Assembly: GCA_964508975.1 (NCBI GenBank)
Contig: CAZDVQ010000008.1
Coordinates: forward strand, 1-64,000
Length of the DNA stretch: 64,000 nucleotides
Source of the DNA: CAZDVQ01 sp964508975
Lineage (GTDB): Bacteria > Bacteroidota > Bacteroidia > Chitinophagales > Saprospiraceae
Direction: 5' to 3'
A program made the position numbers and the translations under genes. The notes below the pieces were generated by a model that ran no database searches, had not been told where the DNA came from, and worked only from the letters and a program-made list of their open reading frames with translations. Within the stretch, counting starts at the first letter, position 1. Each line of letters opens with the position of its first letter. Shown piece by piece: positions 36,301 to 45,401 of this stretch.

Positions 36301-39300
36301 AGCAATAATAACGGTTGTGCTGGTTCAGATACCATAGTCGTTACGGTATTCCCAAGTGTACAAGCACTTGCATACGCCGATACTGCCCTATGTGCTGGCG
36401 GTTCTGCTACCGTTGGTGTTTCAGTTAGTGGTGGCACAGCACCATATACTTTGGATTGGAACAACTTTGCTCAAAATAGCAACAACGTAGTCGTTACTCC
36501 TGCTACTACAACCCTTTACAACGTTGTGGTAACCGACGACAATGGCTGTACTACTACAGATGCCCAAGTAGTAACGGTTAATGCTAATCCTGTAGTAGAT
36601 GCTGGCGCAAACCAATCTATCTGTTTTGGAGCCACAACAACTATAACTGCCACGCAAACTACAAGTAATCCTGGTCCAGTATATACATGGAACAATGGTT
36701 TAGGTATTGGTGCCAGCCAATCTGTATCTCCAGCAGGTAGTACAACCTATGAAGTTACCTTAACTGATACCAACGGTTGCACGGGCACAGATAGTGTTGC
36801 CGTAAACGTAAGCAACCCAATTGCACTCAATATTACGGGTAATGCTAGCATCTGTATCAATAGTTCGGCGACCTTAAATGCCATTGCTGCTGGAGGAACA
36901 GGTGCGTTAAGCTATTCATGGACGGGCGGTTTTAATACACCAAGTATAACGGTTACACCTTTAGTAACCACCACGTATACAGTTACAGTTACAGACCAGT
37001 TTGGTTGTACCGCTCAAGATACATTCCAAGTGATTGTGAGTACTCAACTGTTCCCTCAAATAACTTCAAACACAGGGCAATTTGCTTATTGTGTAGGTGA
37101 TAGTATCATCCTAGATGCTGGCATAGGTTTCAATACTTATACATGGTCAAACGGACCAACCACCCAAACCATCGTAGTAGATCAAGTGGGTACTTATACA
37201 GTAACTGTAACCGACTTAGGTGGTTGTACTGGTACAGGAACAGTGAACGTTACCGAAAATGCTTTGCCAATCCCAGTGGTGACGAATACAGGACCTTACT
37301 GTGCAGGCACTACTGCTCAACTCAATGCTAGCGGTGGAGTATTGTATGTATGGTCGGGGCCTAATACCTTCTCGGCTACTGGACCAGTAGCTACGATTAG
37401 TAATATTTCTGTTTTGGCTGCTGGCCAGTACGACGTGACGGTAACAGATGCCAATGCATGTTCAGCCGTAGGCAGTACAACTATTGTTGTAAACGCACTA
37501 CCCGTACCAACGGCTAGTAATGATGGTCCTTATTGTCCGGGTGCTACAGCAACCTTAACCGCTACTGGTGGTACAAACTATATTTGGTCTGGACCAAACG
37601 GATTCAACGCCAATACCGCTGTGGGTACAATCCCAGCTGTAACGCTTGCCGATAATGGAACTTTCCAAGTTAACGTTACTGACATTAATGGATGTACGGG
37701 AACTGCCAGCACTACAATTTTAGTCAATACACCACCTAGTCCAACGGTTATCGATAAAGGCCCATATTGTCCATTAGATACAATACGAATTAACGCATCG
37801 ACAGCTGTAAGCTACGCTTGGACAGGACCGAATGGCTTCGCCAGCATAGACCAATTCATTGTAATTCCAAATGCCACGACTTTCTTGAGTGGTACTTATA
37901 GCGTAATCGTAACGGATGCCAATGGTTGTACTGGTAGTACTTCAGTTCAAGTAGTGGTTAACCCATCCCCAATTCCAAGTGCAGCCAATACTGGTCCATA
38001 TTGCCTAGGAGACGATATCCAATTGTCTGCTGGTGGAGGTGCTACTTATAGCTGGACTGGTCCTGCTTCGTTTGCATCAATTGGTCAGAACCCATTGATC
38101 GCGAATAGTACCTTGGCTATGGCTGGTATTTACAACGTATTGGTTACATCGGCTGACGGCTGTACGGCAACTGCATCAACAACTGTAGTCGTTAATGATT
38201 TACCTTTGGTTCAACTGCCCGCCGATACTGCGATATGTATTTCAGGTTCGATTACAGTTGTACCGACCGTAAGCAATGGCCCAACACCTTATACATATCA
38301 ATGGTCAACTGGTGCAACAACTACTAGCTTACCCCTTCAAATTTTTACACCAATTACAGCAGTGGTTACGGTAACAGATGCTAACGGATGCTCAGGTTCA
38401 GATGCTATGTTTATAGACACCATTGGTAGCTTGCCTGTAACGATTACCTCGTTAACCGGCGGAAACCTATTCTGTAATGGCACATCTTTAAGTTTGTCGG
38501 CTACCGCTGGCTATCCATTCTATACATGGAGCAATGGCCAGACTACACAAAATATCAGTGTAATTACTTCAGGTAATTATAGTGTAACTGTTGGCGACCT
38601 AGCAGGCTGCGCTGGTACCGCTTCATTCAATGCCATAGAGCTATTGCCAATCACCTTTACTGTAAACGTTTTGAACGTGAACTGTAATGGAGGCAATAAC
38701 GGTGTTGCTGGTGTAGACAATACATTTGGTGGTACTGGAAACTATGTTGCCTACAACTGGAGTAACGGAGGTACAGGCGCTATCGTAAGTGGCTTTACTG
38801 CAGGTACATATACCGTAACGGTGACAGATGATTTAGGATGTACAGCATCTCGTAGCTTTACCGTTACTGAACCACCCCAAGCTTTAGGTGTAAGTATTGT
38901 ATCTGCTGATGCTACATGTAATGGTATTAGCAATGGTGTTGCGGTGGCTAATGCATTTGGCGGTACGCCAAATTATGCATTCGAATGGAGCAACGGCGAG
39001 CTTGACGACACCGTTACAACCCTTTCGGCCAATACAACTTATTACGTCACGGTAACAGATGCACAAGGTTGTGTCATTATCGACTCTGTGGTGGTGAATG
39101 AACCTGCTTTGATTGTTCCCTTACTTACATTACTAGATTCAACCAGTTGTTTTGGCTCAGCCGATGGTTCTGCCAACGTGGTGGCTTCGGGAGGTTTGCC
39201 TGGCTATAGTTACTTCTGGAACAACGGTGAGGCATCTGCTACAGCAACGGCTTTACCCGCTGGTTTGGCTACTGTAACCGTAACTGATAATTTAGGCTGT

Positions 39301-40572
39301 ACTGTAACTAGTTCTATTTTAATTCCTCAGCCGAGCCAATTGGCTTTGCAAATAGATTCTATAGCCCCACAACAATGTGTTGGTACAGGCACTGGTGTTG
39401 TAGTGGTTTCGGCCTCAGGTGGCACACCTGGCTATACCTATCAATGGGATCAAGCTGCATTCGGACAAACAGGCCCGATTGCAACTGGTTTACCAGCAGG
39501 AACTTATCGTGTAACGGCTACTGACCTTAACGGCTGTACAGTTTCTATCACGGCTCAAGTTTTAAATGCCGTGGTTATAGATCTCAACATAGTTCAAACC
39601 AAGCTTATTGAGTGTTTTGGTGATTCAACCGCAGTGCTGGTATCTACAGCCACTGGTGGTCAAACGCCTTACACCTACAACTGGTCAAATGGTGATACCC
39701 TTAGTTCAATTGATACCGTAGCAGCCGGATTGTATACCTTAACTGTAACCGACGCTAATGGTTGTACCATTTCTGAAACAGTTGTAGTTAACCAACCAGC
39801 TCAGCTTCAATTGGGTACTTTAGTTACGGCTATTCCTTGCTATGGTGAAGACCAAGGCCTAGTAGTAGCCTCGGCTACTGGTGGAACATTACCATACCAA
39901 TTCAGCAACGATGGCGGCCAAACCTACACTTCAGGTACTCGTTTCCCGGGTTTAGGCCCAGTTAGCTACCTCTTTGTGGTACAAGATGGTAACGGTTGTA
40001 TTGACACAAGCACCATTAGCTTCAGTTATCCACCACAATGGTCGGTAAGCTTGCCACAAGATACCTCTATTGAGTACGGCGATCAATTGCCAATACCTTC
40101 TACTGTAACGACTACTTCACCCGTTACTTATGTTTGGTTGCCTGATTCAACCTTGAGCTGTAATGATTGTCCAACGCCAATTGCAACACCAACCATCAGC
40201 CAAATTTACCACGTATTTGCCACCGATACCTTTGGTTGTACCCGTAGCGATACGATGGAGGTAAACGTTTATTTAATGCGTCGTTTGTACGTGGCTAACC
40301 TGTTCTCTCCGAATGGGGATGGCAATAACGATATCCTCATGCCGCAAGCTGGTCGTGGTGTAAGCGAAATCTTGGTATTCCGGATTTATGACCGCTGGGG
40401 CGAAATGGTGTTCGAGGCCATCGATATGCCTGCTAATGACCCGCGCACAGGTTGGGATGGAACCTTCCAAGGTCAGCCTATGAATTCAGCCGTGTTTGGC
40501 TGGTATTTAGAAGTTGAGTACGAAGATGGCTTCATTGAGTTCCGACAAGGAGACGCCACACTGGTTCGATAA
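33346..40572 (+). CDS. Second giant SprB-like surface protein, choice-of-anchor L type
   Basis: A 2408-aa exported paralog of the gene upstream. A signal peptide (about 1-23, ending LWGQ) is followed by a choice-of-anchor L domain (about 24-275; TIGAGQTPQQLVQNVLLG, VKFRYVFASEEYNEY, FNDIFAFFLTGPG). A Calx-beta-like segment (about 285-385, GVDYVSIPDTLFIPDDS) follows. From about residue 388 to the end it aligns with residues 403-2495 of the neighbour: P-like domain, Ig-like units, six SprB-type repeats, and a CHU_C-type end beginning RRLYVANLFSPNGDGNND. The N-terminal parts are unrelated, so the pair probably present different heads on the same stalk. A strong terminator follows. Confidence 0.93.
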   Translation: MRLTTTLKFLAIGVLFAPISLWGQLTIGAGQTPQQLVQNVLLGAGVTASNITFQGDPLQIAAFTNVGPNNLPLSSGIVMCTGGATVAAAANNVGGGSQVAVGPGFGAGDAQLSALAGGQATNDAAVLEFDFVPLSDTVKFRYVFASEEYNEYACSNFNDIFAFFLTGPGYPVATNIALIPNTTIPVAINTVNNGTVGTNGTLASCTPPLGSLANSQYFINNPNGAVHIEFDGLTVVLTATAVVTPCSTYHIKLAVADVFDSAFDSGVFLEANSFSTNFLNIQVATFNGDNTVIESCNSATITACIPAPADGVYAIPLFINGTATNGVDYVSIPDTLFIPDDSTCVSFELTPLFDNLPEGLETVELVFRSTVCTYDTVVLYINEYGNLFDIAQDSFTICEGTAENLPFQAYFLGSPTAPGAYSWSPTTGLNNPNIANPIATVSEPMVYTVTYQFGSCIQTDSIEIASPYAINLPPLSDTSICGGGSVPLNVTVSSGPGPSTFTFSPNQTYAPATIFNYPFNITGVNFPSTIANNTIGSVCVNITQPVMAHISVYLIAPNGQIVDLSTNNGFFGTGYSNVCFTPTATNLMGVNPNATIPANSTWRPEDPNGFADIYGSAINGQWTLRIVHTTAASSGGQTGRLVSFNITFNDPTAVSYAWTPTAGLSCTTCPTPTATPTATTTYQVVAQNQAGCTDTAQITINVDALTAPVVVCDTATSNSVTVAWAAVTGAGSYEVSVDGGPFINIGSATTYTATGLALCQTATISVVAVAAPNVACQNSAPVSVSCQTDCCNIPAPTITGIAQICAGDSSVLDAGAGYTTYLWNTGATTQTITVNTTLVYSVIVSDINNCTATATFSFVANAVPNPVIGGNLTICNGVSTTLDAVIPGNYSWSTGATTQTISVSTPGDYSVTVTGAGGCFGSDTVTVILSPSLSPVISASGPLSFCDPGSVDLTTSQFDQYSWLPNGETTQTITATTSGTYILNVSNNNGCAGSDTIVVTVFPSVQALAYADTALCAGGSATVGVSVSGGTAPYTLDWNNFAQNSNNVVVTPATTTLYNVVVTDDNGCTTTDAQVVTVNANPVVDAGANQSICFGATTTITATQTTSNPGPVYTWNNGLGIGASQSVSPAGSTTYEVTLTDTNGCTGTDSVAVNVSNPIALNITGNASICINSSATLNAIAAGGTGALSYSWTGGFNTPSITVTPLVTTTYTVTVTDQFGCTAQDTFQVIVSTQLFPQITSNTGQFAYCVGDSIILDAGIGFNTYTWSNGPTTQTIVVDQVGTYTVTVTDLGGCTGTGTVNVTENALPIPVVTNTGPYCAGTTAQLNASGGVLYVWSGPNTFSATGPVATISNISVLAAGQYDVTVTDANACSAVGSTTIVVNALPVPTASNDGPYCPGATATLTATGGTNYIWSGPNGFNANTAVGTIPAVTLADNGTFQVNVTDINGCTGTASTTILVNTPPSPTVIDKGPYCPLDTIRINASTAVSYAWTGPNGFASIDQFIVIPNATTFLSGTYSVIVTDANGCTGSTSVQVVVNPSPIPSAANTGPYCLGDDIQLSAGGGATYSWTGPASFASIGQNPLIANSTLAMAGIYNVLVTSADGCTATASTTVVVNDLPLVQLPADTAICISGSITVVPTVSNGPTPYTYQWSTGATTTSLPLQIFTPITAVVTVTDANGCSGSDAMFIDTIGSLPVTITSLTGGNLFCNGTSLSLSATAGYPFYTWSNGQTTQNISVITSGNYSVTVGDLAGCAGTASFNAIELLPITFTVNVLNVNCNGGNNGVAGVDNTFGGTGNYVAYNWSNGGTGAIVSGFTAGTYTVTVTDDLGCTASRSFTVTEPPQALGVSIVSADATCNGISNGVAVANAFGGTPNYAFEWSNGELDDTVTTLSANTTYYVTVTDAQGCVIIDSVVVNEPALIVPLLTLLDSTSCFGSADGSANVVASGGLPGYSYFWNNGEASATATALPAGLATVTVTDNLGCTVTSSILIPQPSQLALQIDSIAPQQCVGTGTGVVVVSASGGTPGYTYQWDQAAFGQTGPIATGLPAGTYRVTATDLNGCTVSITAQVLNAVVIDLNIVQTKLIECFGDSTAVLVSTATGGQTPYTYNWSNGDTLSSIDTVAAGLYTLTVTDANGCTISETVVVNQPAQLQLGTLVTAIPCYGEDQGLVVASATGGTLPYQFSNDGGQTYTSGTRFPGLGPVSYLFVVQDGNGCIDTSTISFSYPPQWSVSLPQDTSIEYGDQLPIPSTVTTTSPVTYVWLPDSTLSCNDCPTPIATPTISQIYHVFATDTFGCTRSDTMEVNVYLMRRLYVANLFSPNGDGNNDILMPQAGRGVSEILVFRIYDRWGEMVFEAIDMPANDPRTGWDGTFQGQPMNSAVFGWYLEVEYEDGFIEFRQGDATLVR

Positions 40573-40574
40573 AC

Positions 40575-40611
40575 AAAAAAGCCTTTGCAAAATCTGCAAG
40601 GGCTTTTTTTT
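40575..40611 (+). terminator. Terminator of the second giant gene
   Basis: AAAAAAGCCTTTGCA pairs with TGCAAGGGCTTTTTT around a short loop, T8 tail, 3 bp after the stop codon. Symmetric enough to act on both strands. Confidence 0.9.
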
Positions 40612-40748
40612 AGTATCAGGTATTAATTATTAATTGTTAATTATGGATGATTGGTTCAATATTCCCTGGTTTGCCTTAAAGTATTAAAATAGGCATTTTA
40701 TGAAGGACTAGAGCCGAAACCAATTAATCCATAAACTGAACACTATTT

Positions 40749-40866
40749 GCGTTAGCGATGTGTAGCGGTGGCCCGCAGGGCCAGACCAAGCCCGAAGGGC
40801 GAAGGGCCGAGCGATTAGCGAGCCGCGGAACGTAGCGGCGACGCCCACGGCGGCGCAACGCCCATA
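40749..40866 (-). repeat. GC-rich hairpin element, copy K
   Basis: On the minus strand: head TATGGGCGTTGCGCCGCC, CGCTACGTTCCGCGGCTCGC then TAATCGCTCGG centre, CCCTTCGCCCTTCGGG and GGCCCTGCGGGCC arms, tail ACACATCGCTAACGC. It lies about 55 bp behind the prfB stop in the same orientation. Confidence 0.8.
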
Positions 40867-40921
40867 CCAAAACCAATCAAATACTGAATCAAGGAATCAT
40901 CTCTGACTTGGAACAAGTACC

Positions 40922-42002
40922 CTACAACACCCCCGCCATAAGCGTGGCTTTCAAGAAATCATCGATGTCGCCATCTAGCACGCGTTTAATATCGTGCGTT
41001 TGGTGGTTAGAGCGATGGTCTTTGATGCGTTTGTCATCGAGCACGTAGCTACGGATTTGGGAACCCCATTCAATTTTCTGTTTGGAGTCCTCCACCTTGC
41101 GTTTGGCTTCGTTGCGTTTCTCTACTTCAATCTTGTAGAGTTCCGAGCGGAGCATCTGCATGGCTTTATCGCGGTTTTGGTGCTGTGAACGCTCTTCTTG
41201 GCATTCAACCACCACGCCAGAGGGTAAGTGCCTGATACGGATGGCCGACTCCGTCCTGTTCACGTGCTGCCCCCCGGCGCCACTGGCCCGGAAGGTGTCA
41301 AACTCAATGTCGGAAGGATTGATTTCAATTTTGATGGTATCGTCGACCATAGGGTACACGAACACCGATACGAACGAAGTTTGGCGCTTCCCCTGGGCGT
41401 TGAACGGGCTAGGGCGCACCAGTCGATGCACGCCGTTTTCGCCTTTCAACATGCCGTAGGCGTACTCGCCATCAATTTCAAGGGTAACTGATTTGACCCC
41501 GGCCACGTCACCGTCTACCCGGTTTAATTCCTTGATAGCGTGCCCATTGCGTTCGGCCCACATCACGTACATACGGTGCAGCATCTCGGCCCAGTCGCAA
41601 CTTTCGGTACCACCAGCACCTGCATTAATTTTGAGCATGCAACTGAGTTTGTCCTCCTCCCCGTCAAGGGTGGCGAACATTTCTAGGTCTTCAACCTGCT
41701 CTGTAGCGAGGCGGAAAGCATCGTCGAGCTCGGTTTCAGTCACATCACCGCTGGCGATGAACTCAAGCAACACCTCTAGGTCGTCAACTTGCTTTTCAAC
41801 GGCTTCGTAACGGTCAACCCACTGCTTGTCGGCCTTGATTTTTTTCATCACGGCCTCTGCCTTCTCGGCATCGTCCCAAAACTTAGGGTCGTAGGTGTGT
41901 TTTTCTTCTTCTTCAATTCGGACTTTGCGTTCATCAACGTCAAAGATACCTCCTTAAAACAGCTGCACGGTTTTGCAGCTCTTTTAGTTGATCTAGTGTC
42001 AT
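40922..42002 (-). CDS. prfB: Peptide chain release factor 2, with programmed +1 frameshift
   Basis: Release factor RF2, which reads UGA and UAA and triggers peptide release. The first 20 codons (start ATG at 42002; MTLDQLKELQ… ending RRYL) run into an in-frame TGA at 41942-41940. The slip site CTTTGAC (41945-41939) is preceded by AGGAGG (41954-41949) with a 3-nt spacer, exactly the classical RF2 autoregulatory arrangement. After a +1 shift the protein continues DVDERKVRIEEEEKH and reaches 359 aa. The codon-recognition motif SPF (VRPSPFNAQ) and the catalytic GGQ (SGAGGQHVN) are present. Low RF2 slows termination and raises shifting. Divergent membrane-protein gene 43 bp away. Confidence 0.97.
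41939..41954 (-). promoter_or_regulatory. prfB recoding site: internal Shine-Dalgarno plus slippery CUU UGA C
   Basis: Minus strand: AGGAGG-TAT-CTT-TGA-C. The internal SD-like sequence, 3-nt spacing, CUU slip codon and UGA with following C are all as in the well-studied RF2 frameshift. This is a rare strong SD in a window where ordinary genes mostly lack one. Confidence 0.96.
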
Positions 42003-42031
42003 TTTGGTGAAGTTTTGTAATTTTAAGGCTG

Positions 42032-42039
42032 CAAATGTA
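42032..42039 (-). promoter_or_regulatory. -7 box for prfB
   Basis: The minus strand reads TACATTTG followed by C, a full match to TAnnTTTG, 29 bp upstream of the prfB ATG. Confidence 0.7.
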
Positions 42040-42045
42040 CAAAAT

Positions 42046-43215
42046 ATGCTTGGTAATTCAGCCCGCCATCTTCCTTTATCTGAACGACTTGCCCTTGGCA
42101 TAGTCTTGTTGGCTGGTTTGACTCAAGCCTATATCAGCCTTCCCCTGTGGTACAATACCCGTCAAGTGTTCCCGATGTTGCCTTGGTTTGGTGCGCCTGT
42201 TTTGCAGCAAAATATTGTACTTTATGCATTGATTTACAGTGTTTTAGCTGCGGGTGTACTTGCGTTGGTGTTTTACCGGCAACAACGATTGTTTCAAGTA
42301 CTCGTAGCCAGTATTCCTTTGTGCATGTTGCTTTTGGTGGTGCTTGATTATAACCGTTTACAGCCTTGGGTATACCAGTATAGTTTAATGATTAGTGTCT
42401 GGCTTGTCTTACAAGTTTGGCCTCGCGAAGGCCTCTCGGCAGCTCAATTTTGGCGTTGGCTGGTTGTACTGACTTACTTTTACAGTGGTTTGCATAAGTT
42501 TCACCCACATTTTCAAGAGAATGTGTTCGAATGGCTTATGGGTATTTTAAGCATTACGCAACCATATGCCACTAACAGTTGGTTAGCCATTTCCGTTGGT
42601 GTAGCCGAAATGCTTTTCGCCCTTGGCTTGCTGTTTAAACTCACCCGTTTCCTGGCTTTAATCGGATTGAGTGCCATGCATCTTTATATATTGGGTGTGT
42701 TGATTACAGATTGGTGGAATCCCGTGGTTTGGCCATGGAATATGGCCATGCTGTGCTTAATCTGGCTCCTTTTCCCAATAAAGACAAGCATCGAGGTTTT
42801 CCCTAAAAGTGTACAGTGGTATTTTAAAGCAGCCTTAATCATTTGGTCTTTACTGCCCATGTTGAATATTGTCGATAAATGGCCTGCAACCTTGTCTTTT
42901 ACCATGTACTCGGGCCGGATGTCCGACGGTGTTTTTTTCTTGCACCTCAAAGACCGTTCTTTTTTTGCCAACCCTAACGATGACTTATTTCGTTCTCTTG
43001 GTGATGCGGAGCAATGCTATTTTTACCTAGATGATCTGAGTACCAAGGAATTAACCGTTCCAATGATTACCAGCCTGGCTGAATACCGTAGGGTAGGGGC
43101 TTATTTCTGCGAACGCCTTGCACAAGACCCCCAAGCGGGCCTGCAAATTATTCATTACCCTTTCTTTGTCAAAGAAGAACAAACGGAAATGTACCGCTGT
43201 AATGCAGCAGATTAG
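42046..43215 (+). CDS. Multi-pass membrane protein (HTTM/DoxX-like)
   Basis: A 389-aa integral membrane protein with about eight helices; not firmly assigned. The ATG at 42046 (MLGNSARHLPLSER) is preferred over an upstream TTG that would overlap the prfB promoter. The central part (FWRWLVVLTYFYSGLHKFHPHF, MLFALGLLFKLTRFLALIGLSAMHLYIL) recalls the HTTM/vitamin-K-carboxylase-like and DoxX groups, with His residues near the membrane face. A soluble C-terminal part of about 90 residues (FANPNDDLFRSLGDAEQCYFYLDD onward) follows. Neither family membership nor an enzymatic activity can be proved by eye. It is divergent from prfB and monocistronic. Confidence 0.8.
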   Translation: MLGNSARHLPLSERLALGIVLLAGLTQAYISLPLWYNTRQVFPMLPWFGAPVLQQNIVLYALIYSVLAAGVLALVFYRQQRLFQVLVASIPLCMLLLVVLDYNRLQPWVYQYSLMISVWLVLQVWPREGLSAAQFWRWLVVLTYFYSGLHKFHPHFQENVFEWLMGILSITQPYATNSWLAISVGVAEMLFALGLLFKLTRFLALIGLSAMHLYILGVLITDWWNPVVWPWNMAMLCLIWLLFPIKTSIEVFPKSVQWYFKAALIIWSLLPMLNIVDKWPATLSFTMYSGRMSDGVFFLHLKDRSFFANPNDDLFRSLGDAEQCYFYLDDLSTKELTVPMITSLAEYRRVGAYFCERLAQDPQAGLQIIHYPFFVKEEQTEMYRCNAAD

Positions 43216-43328
43216 AATTAAATTAGAGCAGTAGCGCAACGCATTGTCTATTAAGCTTGTCTTTTAACTAAGCCAAAGTGTCTTTTGATGTTTTGGACGT
43301 ATACCATTTAGTTAAAAAAAAATATGTA

Positions 43329-45227
43329 ATGAAATCTCTCCTACTCGTCTCACTCTCTTTTTTTAGTTTTTTTCAGTTTGGTTTGGCTCAAGTTGTTTTC
43401 TACGAAGACTTCCAAGGCGGGCCTTTTCCCTCGGGTTGGGCCCGGTACAACGTTGATAACCTCAACCCCGATGTAACGGTTGCCTTTGTCAACAATGCTT
43501 GGGTTACAACCAACGATTACTTCTTAAACACTTCGGCAAGCGATTCTTGCGCCTATAGTACTTCGTACTATTTCCCTGGCGGCATCGCAAACGACTGGAT
43601 GGTTACCCCGGCCATTACCGTCCCCGCCAATGGTATTTTATCTTGGCGCGCCGCTTGCCCTGACAACAACTACCGCGACGGTTATGAAATTCGCATCGCC
43701 AATGCGCAGTCGCTGGCGGCTCAACAGGCAGGCACCGTGTTGTATACCAACGCACAAGAAAATTATGGTTGGACTTATCGCCAGGTTTCGCTTAGCGCTT
43801 ACGCAGGCCAAACGGTGTATATTTCTTTCCGCAACAACACCCCCGATCAATTCTTGCTCATGCTCGATGATATCAAGGTAGAAAGCCAGTTTGCCGACAT
43901 CAACACTAGCATGATCAATCCACCTTCCCCCTATTCAATTGTACCTGGTTCGCACCTGCAACCCTTGAATTTCACGGGTAAAATTCGTAACTCTGGTACT
44001 TTAGCAGTAACCAATGCCCGTTTTTCGGTATCGGTTGAGTTTGGCGGCAACGTGGTTTACACCGCTACAAGCAACGCCGCAGCTAGCATCGCTGCTGGAG
44101 ATTCATCTTCCCTCCTCGGCACGGCACCTTATACGCCTAACCAAGGCGAAGGCGTGTACACCATCACCTACACCACTTCCATGACGCAGCTCGACGCCGT
44201 GGCCAACAACAATACCCAAGTGTACAAATTTGAGGTTTCAGATTTTGTATATGGCCGTGATTATCATGTTTTTAATGAACCTATCTCGGCGGTTTTCAGC
44301 CTCGGTAACGGCACCAATCCAGGTGAAGTAGGCCACCATTTTACCGCATACAACAACGATGTTTTGACCCATCTAGAGGGTTATATTACCAATGCCTTGC
44401 CGGGCTCTATCTTCCGGTTTAGGTTGTATAGCGTTAACGCGAATGGCGTGCCCAACGCCGTTTTAGCCGAAACCAGCACCAATATGGTTACGGCTGGACA
44501 GCAAAATTCTATTGTTCGATTACCTTTAACCACTGGTTATCAATTGGTTGCAGGACAACGTTACTTCATTAGTTTAACAGGTAACACGGTTATCGCTGTC
44601 GGTGCTACGGCACGCCAGTTTGCCCGTGGCACTACCTACGCTAAGTTTGGTACCAGCATGAATTGGACGCTCTCTGAGGCCATGTTGACACCCATTAACG
44701 CTGTGCCTATCATCCGTGCAGTGCTGCGAGATTGTAGCACCATCGGCGTGCAAGGTACTTTTACCAACGAGCTTACGGGCATTGGCGGCACAATTACGCT
44801 AAATAACGTAACGGGCACTGCGCCGTTTACATACGCTTGGAGCAATGGCGCTACCACGCAAAACTTGACCAATCTTCCAGCAGGAACCTATGCGGTAACT
44901 GTCAGCGATAAATGGGGCTGCCAGGCTACCCAAAACTTTGTGATTCAAAACTTGGTTTCCGTGCCTAACCTGGAGCGCAAAATATTCACCTTCGGACCTA
45001 ACCCTACAGATGGGGCGGTTCAATTTGAGTTCTTTACACTGGCTGAGCAAAGTATTGAAATTCAGTTGTTTAATCAACTAGGACAGCAGCTGGAGCCTAC
45101 TTTCATGCTACCCATTGATGCGGAAGGCAAGTTGAACCTCGACATGGCCAAATACCCAGCGGGGCAGTATTTCGTGCAGTTCCAGTCGGGCAGCCAGCGT
45201 TTCGTGGCGCGGGTGATCAAGCGTTAG
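43329..45227 (+). CDS. Secreted choice-of-anchor J protein with T9SS sorting domain
   Basis: A 632-aa exported protein. The ATG at 43329 (MKSLLLVSLSFFSFF) gives a signal peptide ending GLAQ; an upstream GTG extension is unlikely. Residues about 22-185 form a choice-of-anchor J/MAM-like jelly roll (VVFYEDFQGGPFPSGWARYNVD, NDWMVTPAITVP, FRNNTPDQFLLMLDDIKVES). A middle beta-rich part is followed by one SprB-like repeat (about 478-540: NNVTGTAPFTYAWSNGATTQN then AGTYAVTVSDKWGCQA). The end (FTFGPNPTDGAVQFEF to FVARVIKR) is a T9SS type A sorting domain. Probably a surface or released protein; no catalytic motif seen. GC-rich copy L follows the stop. Confidence 0.9.
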   Translation: MKSLLLVSLSFFSFFQFGLAQVVFYEDFQGGPFPSGWARYNVDNLNPDVTVAFVNNAWVTTNDYFLNTSASDSCAYSTSYYFPGGIANDWMVTPAITVPANGILSWRAACPDNNYRDGYEIRIANAQSLAAQQAGTVLYTNAQENYGWTYRQVSLSAYAGQTVYISFRNNTPDQFLLMLDDIKVESQFADINTSMINPPSPYSIVPGSHLQPLNFTGKIRNSGTLAVTNARFSVSVEFGGNVVYTATSNAAASIAAGDSSSLLGTAPYTPNQGEGVYTITYTTSMTQLDAVANNNTQVYKFEVSDFVYGRDYHVFNEPISAVFSLGNGTNPGEVGHHFTAYNNDVLTHLEGYITNALPGSIFRFRLYSVNANGVPNAVLAETSTNMVTAGQQNSIVRLPLTTGYQLVAGQRYFISLTGNTVIAVGATARQFARGTTYAKFGTSMNWTLSEAMLTPINAVPIIRAVLRDCSTIGVQGTFTNELTGIGGTITLNNVTGTAPFTYAWSNGATTQNLTNLPAGTYAVTVSDKWGCQATQNFVIQNLVSVPNLERKIFTFGPNPTDGAVQFEFFTLAEQSIEIQLFNQLGQQLEPTFMLPIDAEGKLNLDMAKYPAGQYFVQFQSGSQRFVARVIKR

Positions 45228-45265
45228 TTTACCCTGCTTTTGGGCGGATGAATTTTTAATACTAT

Positions 45266-45380
45266 TTTTGTGGGCGTGCCGGCACCAGGTGATTTTCACC
45301 TGGTGCCGTCGGTCCGTTCCGGGGTTCGCGTTGCTCCGTGCTACGCACCGCCTTCGGCGCCCTCCACGCACCTCACGCAT
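45266..45380 (+). repeat. GC-rich hairpin element, copy L
   Basis: Head TTTTTGTGGGCGTGCC, a long hairpin GGCACCAGGTGA-TTT-TCACCTGGTGCC, centre GGGGTTCGCGTTGCTCC followed by GTGCTACGCACC, GCCTTCGGCGCC, tail CACGCACCTCACGCAT. It follows the T9SS gene in the same orientation and ends 22 bp before the aroC ATG. Confidence 0.8.
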
Positions 45381-45401
45381 CATCATCTAGCCCATATTGC
45401 C

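Larger units (their letters stand above)
40573..40921. other. Gene-free interval between convergent genes
   Basis: Contains the terminator of the second giant gene, period-7 AT-rich sequence at 40618-40650 (ttaattattaattgttaatt), and GC-rich copy K. No ORF of interest. Confidence 0.7.

Noticed and set aside
41848..42042. Separate small gene upstream of prfB
   Set aside because: It is a different frame over the prfB leader; the real arrangement is the 20-codon leader frame plus programmed frameshift.
45270..45401. Longer N-terminus of chorismate synthase
   Set aside because: The extension is translated GC-rich repeat (copy L); the family begins with the NSFGQLFRITSFGESHG block at 45402 onward.
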